From an uncultured Alphaproteobacteria bacterium (GTDB lineage Bacteria > Pseudomonadota > Alphaproteobacteria > Rs-D84), in contig CAMOCR010000051.1 of the NCBI GenBank assembly GCA_946611025.1, positions 1 to 5,126 of the forward strand: DNA of 5,126 bases, in the 5' to 3' direction. The notes beneath the pieces were generated by a model. The model had not been told where the DNA came from. It saw only the letters and a program-made list of their open reading frames with translations, and made no database searches. The translations under genes were made by a program, and so were the position numbers. How positions within the stretch are numbered: position 1 is the first letter of the stretch; each line of letters opens with the position of its first letter. This document shows positions 1 through 4,554 of this stretch, piece by piece.

Positions 1-1006
1 TGGCTGCGTCCAGTGCCGCCATCGCATCCGACAGACCGTGCATTTTTTCCTGTTCGGCACGCCATGCATTTGTCATTTTTTCAGATTCCGCCGACAATTC
101 TGCAATTTGCTTATCTAATGTTGCCAACCGCTTTTTTGAATCTTCGTCTTTTTCCTTTTTCAATGCTTGTTGTTCGATTTTCAATTGCATTAAACGGTGG
201 TCAACCTCATCCAGTGCGTCTGGCTTGGACGAAACTTCGATACGAACGCGTGCCGCGGCTTCGTCAATCAAATCGATTGCTTTATCGGGCAAAAACCGGT
301 CGGTAATATAACGGTTCGACAACTTTACCGCCGCGACCAGCGCACTGTCCGCGATGCGAACACCGTGGTGCCCTTCGTATTTTTCTTTTAACCCGCGCAG
401 AATTGATATTGTGTCGTCAACCGTTGGTTCATCAATATATACCGGTTGAAAACGGCGCGCTAATGCCGGGTCTTTTTCGATATATTGCCGATATTCGTCC
501 AGTGTTGTTGCCCCCAAACAGTGCAATTCCCCACGCGCCAACATGGGTTTTAATAAATTGCCTGCATCCATGGACCCTTCGCCTTTGCCGGCACCGACCA
601 TATTGTGCAATTCATCGATGAACAAAATAATTTGACCGTTGGCATCTTTGACCGCCTTTAATATTGCCTTCAGGCGCCCTTCGAATTGACCACGGAACAT
701 TGCGCCCGCCATCATTGCGCCCAAATCTAGCGACAACAATTTTTTATTCATCAGGTTTTCTGGAATATCGCGCGAAATTATGCGTTCCGCCAGCCCTTCG
801 ACAATGGCGGTTTTACCAACACCGGGGTTTCCAATTAAAACCGGGTTATTTTTTGTACGGCGCGACAAAACCTGGATGGTGCGGCGAATTTCTTCGTCAC
901 GACCAATAACCGGGTCTAATTTGCCATCTGCCGCCAGTTTTGTAAAGTCTGTTGTGTACTTTTCAATCGCCTGTTGTGGTGTTTCTTGCATTTCTTCTGG
1001 ATTCAT
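1..1006 (-). CDS. clpB: ClpB protein disaggregase, N-domain-less form (3' part outside window)
   Basis: ClpB is a hexameric cytoplasmic AAA+ chaperone that threads aggregated proteins through its pore with DnaK/DnaJ/GrpE. The 335 visible codons translate to the first nucleotide-binding domain: [10 protein letters not shown] near residue 33, Walker A GNPGVGKT at 59-66, Walker B ILFIDE ending at E132, paired arginines R184/R185 at the arginine-finger position, and the start of the middle domain from about residue 263 (Lys/Glu-rich coiled-coil sequence). The register against E. coli ClpB from memory is a constant offset of about 147, so the start lies where the natural short form (ClpB80) begins. 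An in-frame TAA directly precedes the ATG, so no N-domain is encoded in this frame. A GGGGG tract 6 nt upstream serves as ribosome binding site. Pore loop 1 reads AMFRGQ rather than the common AKYRGE. The gene runs off the left edge. The family is certain; the start is very likely. Confidence 0.96.
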   Translation of the reverse strand, partial: MNPEEMQETPQQAIEKYTTDFTKLAADGKLDPVIGRDEEIRRTIQVLSRRTKNNPVLIGNPGVGKTAIVEGLAERIISRDIPENLMNKKLLSLDLGAMMAGAMFRGQFEGRLKAILKAVKDANGQIILFIDELHNMVGAGKGEGSMDAGNLLKPMLARGELHCLGATTLDEYRQYIEKDPALARRFQPVYIDEPTVDDTISILRGLKEKYEGHHGVRIADSALVAAVKLSNRYITDRFLPDKAIDLIDEAAARVRIEVSSKPDALDEVDHRLMQLKIEQQALKKEKDEDSKKRLATLDKQIAELSAESEKMTNAWRAEQEKMHGLSDAMAALDAA

Positions 1007-1037
1007 TTATCTGCCCCCATTTATTTTATCAACGCTA

Positions 1038-1066
1038 TATATAGTGTCATTTTTCGTGTTTTCAAG
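1038..1066 (-). promoter_or_regulatory. clpB promoter, possibly heat-shock (sigma-32) type
   Basis: Read on the minus strand, CTTGAAA (1066-1060) is followed by a 16-nt spacer and TATATA (1043-1038). CTTGAAA matches the sigma-32 -35 element, and clpB is a classic sigma-32 target. The downstream half, however, also fits a sigma-70 TTGAAA/TATATA pair, so the sigma factor is not settled. The predicted start is near 1031, giving a leader of roughly 25 nt. Confidence 0.55.
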
Positions 1067-1119
1067 ATATGGGAAACAAAGCCAGACAAACAAATAAAAA
1101 GAAAAAATAAAAACATTAC

Positions 1120-1146
1120 TTGACTTTCTGTGTTTTTTGTTATAAA
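1120..1146 (+). promoter_or_regulatory. rpmB promoter
   Basis: TTGACT (1120-1125) matches the sigma-70 -35 box at five of six positions, and TATAAA (1141-1146) the -10 box at five of six. The spacer is 15 nt, which is short; using TAAATT at 1143-1148 restores 17 nt with a weaker -10. The predicted start is around 1153, about 20 nt before rpmB. The A-rich stretch just upstream (1083-1115) could act as an UP element and separates this promoter from the divergent clpB promoter. Confidence 0.6.
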
Positions 1147-1174
1147 TTGGGGCGCAGTTATAAAGGATTTAGAT

Positions 1175-1549
1175 ATGCCACGTGTATGTAATGTTACAGG
1201 TAAAAAGACAGAAGTTGGGATGAATGTTTCCCACTCTATGCGTCATACAAAACGCACATTTTTGCCAAATTTGCAAAAATTGAAATTCCACAGCGATATT
1301 TTGAATCGCGACTTTTCGTTGCGCTTGTCAACGGCGGGTTTGCGTACGCTTACAAAACATGGCGGTTTGGACGGCTATGTTATGGCGAAACCAGTATCGC
1401 GTTTAACACCAGAAATGGCTGAAATTAAAAAAGCCATTGAAAAAAAGGCCGGCAAAGCCGCTGCACCTGCTAAGAAACCTGTGCACAAGGCAAACCGCAG
1501 TGCCCGTCTGGTAAAAAAGGTTGAATCCAAGAAAGCGGCGGCGAAATAA
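1175..1549 (+). CDS. rpmB: Large-subunit ribosomal protein L28 (bL28) with Lys/Ala-rich tail
   Basis: L28 is a small 50S protein. The start MPRVCNVTGKK, the NVSHSMRHTKRTFLPNLQ segment (residues 17-34), and LRLSTAGLRTLTKHGGLDGY (49-68) match the family closely. The ATG at 1175 is chosen because it gives the canonical N-terminus and sits 7 nt after AAAGGA; an upstream in-frame ATG at 1130 falls inside the promoter. The protein is 124 residues, longer than E. coli L28 (78) and also longer than the roughly 97 residues usual in alphaproteobacteria. The extra length is a Lys/Ala/Pro tail (about 90-124) that is likely flexible and RNA-binding. No terminator separates it from the tRNA 23 nt downstream, so the two may be cotranscribed. 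Confidence 0.96.
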   Translation: MPRVCNVTGKKTEVGMNVSHSMRHTKRTFLPNLQKLKFHSDILNRDFSLRLSTAGLRTLTKHGGLDGYVMAKPVSRLTPEMAEIKKAIEKKAGKAAAPAKKPVHKANRSARLVKKVESKKAAAK

Positions 1550-1572
1550 TCGCGCGCACTTGGTTGGGTTAT

Positions 1573-1657
1573 GGCCCTGTGGCGGAATTGGTAGACGCGC
1601 TTGACTCAAAATCAAGTTCTGCAAGGAGTATCGGTTCAAGTCCGATCAGGGCCACCA
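1573..1657 (+). tRNA. tRNA-Leu (anticodon CAA), CCA encoded
   Basis: The 85-nt sequence folds as a class II tRNA. Acceptor strands GGCCCTG (1573-1579) and CAGGGCC (1647-1653) pair perfectly, with discriminator A and encoded CCA at 1655-1657. The anticodon stem CTTGA/TCAAG (1600-1604/1612-1616) encloses the loop CTCAAAA, placing anticodon CAA at 1607-1609, which reads UUG leucine codons. A long variable arm follows, and then the T arm TCGG-TTCAAGT-CCGA. The long variable arm and the GGTAGAC D-loop sequence agree with leucine identity. Confidence 0.97.
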
Positions 1658-1695
1658 GAAATAAAAATTCACCCGTTTGGGTGATTTTTTATTTC
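1658..1695 (+). terminator. Rho-independent terminator after tRNA-Leu
   Basis: The core stem TCACCC/GGGTGA (1669-1674/1679-1684) has a GTTT loop and is followed by six T (1685-1690). A flanking ten-base A-rich arm (1658-1667) is perfectly complementary to 1686-1695, extending the hairpin and making it usable from either direction. It begins one base after the tRNA CCA end and ends the rpmB/tRNA unit. Confidence 0.88.
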
Positions 1696-1744
1696 TCTGC
1701 CATAAGCAGACGATTTTTGAACTTTGCACTTTGATAAAATACTG

Positions 1745-1774
1745 TTGACGTGGGTCGCTGTATTTTTTTATAAT
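1745..1774 (+). promoter_or_regulatory. Sigma-70 promoter of the envelope/secretion operon
   Basis: TTGACG (1745-1750, five of six to consensus), an 18-nt spacer and a perfect TATAAT (1769-1774). The predicted start is near 1781, and the strong ribosome binding site AAGGGGGA (1784-1791) precedes the ATG at 1800. This is the best promoter in the window and implies constitutive, fairly strong expression of the genes from 1800 to 4117. Confidence 0.8.
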
Positions 1775-1799
1775 CACATTACTAAGGGGGAAAGTGACT

Positions 1800-1946
1800 A
1801 TGAAAAAAGTATTTTTGGGGCTGTTTATCGCGTTGGCATTGGCTGGCTGTGGTCAGGTGTATGACCGCGAACCCGTCAGTATCGGCTATGACAACAACGA
1901 ACTGAAATTAAGCCCATGCGCATGCATCATGGTATTCCGTGCATAA
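1800..1946 (+). CDS. Small VirB7-like lipoprotein
   Basis: This 48-residue reading frame starts at an ATG 8 nt after AAGGGGGA. It has Lys2-Lys3, a hydrophobic stretch (residues 4-14) and a lipobox LAGC with Cys17, so it should be processed by signal peptidase II to a lipid-anchored peptide of 32 residues. Gln at +2 after the Cys-Gly does not resemble an inner-membrane retention signal, so an outer-membrane location is likely. The mature part has two further cysteines in a CAC motif near the C-terminus (C40, C42). Its size, lipid anchor and place directly before VirB8-like genes are like VirB7 of type IV secretion systems, which stabilises VirB9, often by a disulfide. Sequence conservation in VirB7 is too low to confirm this by eye. 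The stop overlaps the next start. Confidence 0.85.
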   Translation: MKKVFLGLFIALALAGCGQVYDREPVSIGYDNNELKLSPCACIMVFRA

Positions 1947-2667
1947 AACCATACATAATGTTGTGGGGGGGGCGGCATTGAATTATCCAGACGATTTTAA
2001 TGTACCGACATTTGCGGCGGGAAAAAGCATTGCAGTTTCCCGCGTGATGGGTATTGGAATTTTGTCTGGAATGTTAATCATTATATTCTTGTGCGGTTTA
2101 TTATTATGGACAATTCGTTCGGTACATGTTGAACCGTATATTTTGGCGACTGGTGGTATTAACGATGAATGGAAAATCATTGCCCCCGGTACATTTCGTC
2201 CAGAAATAAAAATGACCAGCAACCAGATTATGCAGCAATCTGTGGTTTGGAAATTCGCACAAAACTGGTTTTCAATTTCCGGTGAACACGACATAAATGC
2301 AAACATGTGGGACACAACATGTGACCGCACCGATTGTGATACGACCGATGGAACAAATCCATGTGTTATATTCTGTGCATCGGGCGATAATTTATTTACC
2401 CGATTTAAAGATGACATTTTGCCCCAATACACAGACATGGCGGGTGCCGGCACACAATGGTCGGTTGTTGTTGATTCTGTGCGCATAACCCCAGTTGGCA
2501 CGATTACAAATGCCGGCGGCACATGGCGCGTTCAATTATCTGTTGCAACCAGTGGTAATGACACAATGCATATTTTGGCATATGCCAAGGTTGCACAAAG
2601 TCCAAAACTGTATCCAAAAACGGCGGGATACTATGTCGCAGATTTTAACGCATATCGGGTGAATTGA
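1939..2667 (+). CDS. VirB8-like bitopic inner-membrane protein, first copy
   Basis: The 242-residue protein has a short cytoplasmic N-terminus, one membrane segment (about 37-59, VMGIG to LLLWTI) and a periplasmic domain. VirB8 is an NTF2-fold assembly factor of type IV secretion systems with exactly this topology and length. Visible resemblances are WKFAQNWFSISG (104-115) in the helical part, GTQWSVVVDSVRITPVG (171-187) in the sheet, and YPKTAGYYVADFNAYRV (225-241), where VirB8 proteins carry their C-terminal NPxG...Y.V motif. The assignment rests on topology, motif shape and context, not on an alignment. Four periplasmic cysteines (128, 133, 142, 146) form a cluster inserted in the middle, unusual for VirB8, and could make disulfides. 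GTG at 1939 overlaps the preceding stop and suggests translational coupling; TTG at 1978 after a G-run is an alternative start. Confidence 0.6.
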   Translation: MHKTIHNVVGGAALNYPDDFNVPTFAAGKSIAVSRVMGIGILSGMLIIIFLCGLLLWTIRSVHVEPYILATGGINDEWKIIAPGTFRPEIKMTSNQIMQQSVVWKFAQNWFSISGEHDINANMWDTTCDRTDCDTTDGTNPCVIFCASGDNLFTRFKDDILPQYTDMAGAGTQWSVVVDSVRITPVGTITNAGGTWRVQLSVATSGNDTMHILAYAKVAQSPKLYPKTAGYYVADFNAYRVN

Positions 2668-3338
2668 TGAAAAAACTGATTATGTTTTTGGGTGGTCTTG
2701 TTTTAATTGCACTGACACTGGGCATGCTGTTTTTGACATCGGCAATTTATGATTCTGTGCGTGGCACACAGATTGACACATATTTTTTCCAGCGCAACAA
2801 CTATTCGGCGGAACGCACCGGCGCGCCCGAAACCCCGGGTGAAATTGGCGAAACAACGATGCGCGAAATGCTGATAAAGAAATTTGTTAACGAATATTTT
2901 TATGTAATTCCAGATGCTGAAAACATCGCGCGCCGCATATCAAAATCGACATCGGTTTTGTATAAAATGGCATCGCCCGCGGTTTTCAGCGCATGGCAAG
3001 GGGGCGAAGCCGAAACAATCCAAGACATGGCGGATCACCGCAAAATGCGCATCGTTGAAATTGATGGCGAAATATTTATGCCCAGCGGCAGTGATTACTG
3101 GGTTGTACCATATGTTCTGTATACATGGGACGAATCGAACGACATGGCGACGGCGCCAACGGTTTCGCGTGGACAAATGCTGATGAATGTGTCGTTTGAA
3201 ATGGGCTTGCGCGAAACAGTGGGTGGCGAACCATTTGATGTTGGAAAATATTTAAAAGATGGTTATAATACATTTGAATCTGCGAACGAACCGGCGGCGA
3301 TTTTCAAATTTCGCGTCAACGATTTGGAAGATAAATGA
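2667..3338 (+). CDS. VirB8-like bitopic inner-membrane protein, second copy
   Basis: This 223-residue protein starts at the ATG sharing its A with the previous TGA stop; a TTG one codon earlier is possible but less likely. It has an N-terminal membrane anchor (about 3-26) and then a periplasmic domain without a single cysteine. The segment MREMLIKKFVNEYFYVIP (65-82), followed by an alpha-helical stretch and SPAVFSAW (103-110), is the arrangement seen at the start of VirB8/TrbF-type NTF2 domains. The middle part (KMRIVEIDGE, SDYWVVPYVLYTW) looks like the following beta sheet. Two VirB8-like genes in a row recall rvhB8-I and rvhB8-II of Rickettsia. This copy is the more divergent, with an extra Pro/Glu/Gly-rich linker (about 46-62) after the anchor. 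The family call is by pattern and position only. Confidence 0.5.
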   Translation: MKKLIMFLGGLVLIALTLGMLFLTSAIYDSVRGTQIDTYFFQRNNYSAERTGAPETPGEIGETTMREMLIKKFVNEYFYVIPDAENIARRISKSTSVLYKMASPAVFSAWQGGEAETIQDMADHRKMRIVEIDGEIFMPSGSDYWVVPYVLYTWDESNDMATAPTVSRGQMLMNVSFEMGLRETVGGEPFDVGKYLKDGYNTFESANEPAAIFKFRVNDLEDK

Positions 3339-4117
3339 TGATTAAACGCGTTGCATTTTTAGTAATGTTTTTAATGGCGACCGCCATGCCTGCCGCGCGT
3401 GCCGACGATGATGCATTTGACTTTGATAATTTTGCCATTACCGACAGTGTGGATGCCGACATCACCACATCACCAAATTCATTAAACCCGGGCGCGATGC
3501 CGGCGGCGGTGTCGGGTTTTGACATTGCAGGCATCATGTTGGGCATGACATTTGATGATGTTTACACATTATTTGCAGACGGTGGTTTATATGCGCCCCG
3601 CACGAACGATGCGGTTGTGTACACGATTCCGGCGGACTGGCGGTATAATTTGGACTATGAATGTCGCGAAACGGGCGTGTTTATGCCCGCCCAGTTGGAA
3701 CAGTGTATACGCACACTGGCGAAAAATCGCGGTTTAATGTATGCGGCGGAATACCACCTGGTGCGTGCAACCACCGGCGAAACGATTGATGTTTATTTTA
3801 CCAGCAACGAAACCGACAACCGCGTTTGGCGCATTGAATATAATAACGATGTTGACGACACAATGGGCGATGACGACATGTTTGAAAACCAGCGTCAAAA
3901 AAAGATTTTATCGTTCTGGTCGGGTGTGGTTGATAAATATGGCACCCCGAATTCCGGCACAGACAAATGGGTTTCATCAACTAATTCATATGACCCAATG
4001 ATGACGGCATACTATGGCGCACTGGAATTGATTGACAACGGGCGATATGCGACCGATGCGGCGAAAAATGTGACCGATGCGCGCGTGAATTTTCCCGCCA
4101 AGGCATACGCGTTTTAA
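3335..4117 (+). CDS. Secreted periplasmic protein of unknown family
   Basis: The 260-residue product has a clear Sec signal peptide (Lys4-Arg5, hydrophobic 6-18, AxA site ARA at 21-23, cut before Asp24). The mature N-terminus is strongly acidic and low in complexity (24-50). Two globular parts may follow. The first begins GFDIAGIMLGMTFDDVYTLF (61-80), a pattern like the short repeat of BamE/SmpA-type lipoprotein folds, and holds the only two cysteines, C110 and C124, close enough for a disulfide. The second has ETIDVYFTSN (149-158) and, after a run of acidic residues, a segment WSGVVDKYGTPNSGTDKW (195-212). I do not recognise the family. It overlaps the previous gene by ATGA, so it is cotranscribed with the VirB8-like pair and probably works with them in the periplasm. 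ATG at 3335 or 3338 are both usable. Confidence 0.85.
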   Translation: MMIKRVAFLVMFLMATAMPAARADDDAFDFDNFAITDSVDADITTSPNSLNPGAMPAAVSGFDIAGIMLGMTFDDVYTLFADGGLYAPRTNDAVVYTIPADWRYNLDYECRETGVFMPAQLEQCIRTLAKNRGLMYAAEYHLVRATTGETIDVYFTSNETDNRVWRIEYNNDVDDTMGDDDMFENQRQKKILSFWSGVVDKYGTPNSGTDKWVSSTNSYDPMMTAYYGALELIDNGRYATDAAKNVTDARVNFPAKAYAF

Positions 4118-4120
4118 TTC

Positions 4121-4146
4121 GTCATCCCGGCGGATGCCGGTATGAC
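4121..4146. repeat. Inverted repeat / REP-like palindrome
   Basis: Arms 4121-4131 and 4136-4146 pair over 11 positions with one mismatch (C4126 against T4141) around a GGAT loop. The core GTCATCCCGGC resembles the GTCAT-CCCGGC palindromes found in many copies in several proteobacterial genomes. It lies three bases after the stop at 4117. No T-run follows directly (the nearest is 4170-4176), so a role as the operon terminator is possible through mRNA stabilisation or weak termination only. Confidence 0.6.
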
Positions 4147-4177
4147 TGCTCTGTGGGATACTAATTCTATTTTTTTC

Positions 4178-4206
4178 TTGATAATACAACCCCATTGGCT
4201 TAGACT
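4178..4206 (+). promoter_or_regulatory. Promoter of the structured RNA
   Basis: TTGATA (4178-4183) is separated by exactly 17 nt from TAGACT (4201-4206). The -35 matches consensus at five of six positions and the -10 at four of six. A start 7 nt after the -10 would be G4213, which is the first paired base of a 10-bp hairpin. That coincidence supports both the promoter and the 5' end of the RNA. The T-rich run at 4170-4176 lies immediately upstream. Confidence 0.55.
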
Positions 4207-4212
4207 AAATTT

Positions 4213-4433
4213 GAATTTCAATGGATGATTGGAATTCGGGGACTTAGAAACTCCTCCTATATAACTCCGGTGCGAAGGCATCGTAAAATGTGTTTATTGT
4301 GCGATTCGCACCGTTTTCCCGACACACCGGTCGGGAAGCCGTTGGTTATAAGGCAATGCCAAAGGCCAACGGGGTCATTTGAGTTATATGACGTTTCTAA
4401 CTTCCCGACCACCAATTATTCGGTGGTTTTTTT
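4213..4433 (+). ncRNA. Unassigned structured RNA, about 220 nt, with four-way junction
   Basis: The region folds by perfect or near-perfect helices. The 5' hairpin is 4213-4222/4228-4237 (10 bp, one G-U). Closing helix P1 is 4237-4251/4393-4407 (15 pairs, one C-C mismatch, one G-U; C4237 is shared with the 5' hairpin). P2 is 4259-4267/4381-4389 (9 bp). Inside P2 are three hairpins: P3 4268-4276/4305-4313 (9 bp), P4 4316-4323/4330-4337 (8 bp) and P5 4339-4345/4366-4372 (7 bp). Together with P2 they form a four-way junction. An intrinsic terminator follows P1 directly. The internal loop between P1 and P2 carries TCCTCCT on its 5' side (4252-4258). I could not match it to RNase P, tmRNA, SRP RNA, 6S or any riboswitch I know by motif. 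It may be a trans-acting RNA or a leader of the downstream glycosyltransferase. The structure is well supported; the function is unknown. Confidence 0.7.
4408..4433 (+). terminator. Intrinsic terminator of the structured RNA
   Basis: Stem ACCACC/GGTGGT (4408-4413/4422-4427) with an 8-nt AT-rich loop is followed by an unbroken T-run through 4433. It abuts the last base of P1, so both can form at once, which favours a separate transcript ending here. Read-through into the gene at 4555 is possible. Confidence 0.85.
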
Positions 4434-4458
4434 ATACCATGAAATTCGCGACAAACAC

Positions 4459-4531
4459 GGGTGGGTGCGCATGTCATAACCAAAGCATGCGGGATTAGAA
4501 ACAAGTTTTCTGATTGTTTGAACACCCACCC
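4459..4531 (+). promoter_or_regulatory. Structured leader element before the glycosyltransferase gene
   Basis: A perfect 9-bp helix GGGTGGGTG/CACCCACCC (4459-4467/4523-4531) encloses hairpin CGCATG/CATGCG (4468-4473/4486-4491) and a smaller one AGAAA/TTTCT (4497-4501/4507-4511). The last competes with AAACAA/TTGTTT (4499-4504/4514-4519), so two states can be drawn. The element ends 12 nt before the ribosome binding site, the usual place for a cis-regulatory leader. No known riboswitch consensus was recognised, and no convincing separate promoter was found between 4434 and 4540. Confidence 0.5.
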
Positions 4532-4543
4532 CAGATAAAGATA

Positions 4544-4550
4544 AGGAGGA
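4544..4550 (+). promoter_or_regulatory. Strong ribosome binding site of the glycosyltransferase
   Basis: AGGAGGA, preceded by ATA, lies 4 nt before the ATG at 4555; this is the best Shine-Dalgarno match in the window and fixes the start. It is exactly complementary to the TCCTCCT tract at 4252-4258 in the upstream structured RNA. Confidence 0.85.
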
Positions 4551-4554
4551 TTTT

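Noticed and set aside
13..1097. Several plus-strand frames of 64-105 codons
   Set aside because: They are antisense shadows of clpB, whose minus-strand reading frame is unbroken and conserved.
1130..1174. Longer L28 starting at the ATG at 1130
   Set aside because: That ATG lies between the -35 and -10 boxes, and the canonical L28 N-terminus with its own ribosome binding site begins at 1175.
1983..2522. 179-codon minus-strand frame opposite the first VirB8-like gene
   Set aside because: It lacks a promoter and a convincing start, has Pro/Ser/His-rich content typical of an antisense shadow, and the plus-strand gene has a membrane anchor, a start overlap and an operon context.
4213..4433. Retron, tmRNA, RNase P or SRP RNA for the structured RNA
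   Set aside because: No reverse transcriptase is present, there is no TTCGA T-loop or tag frame, and none of the conserved RNase P or SRP core motifs were seen.
4225..4479. 84-codon plus-strand frame across the structured RNA
   Set aside because: It has no ribosome binding site, its protein looks random, and it runs through the helices and terminator that account for the sequence.
4439..4498. Short plus-strand frame of 19 codons (starting MKFATNT) between the RNA terminator and the glycosyltransferase, as a leader peptide
   Set aside because: No ribosome binding site at a useful distance, the start lies just after the T-run, and there is no codon run suggesting attenuation. The RNA pairing there explains the sequence better.
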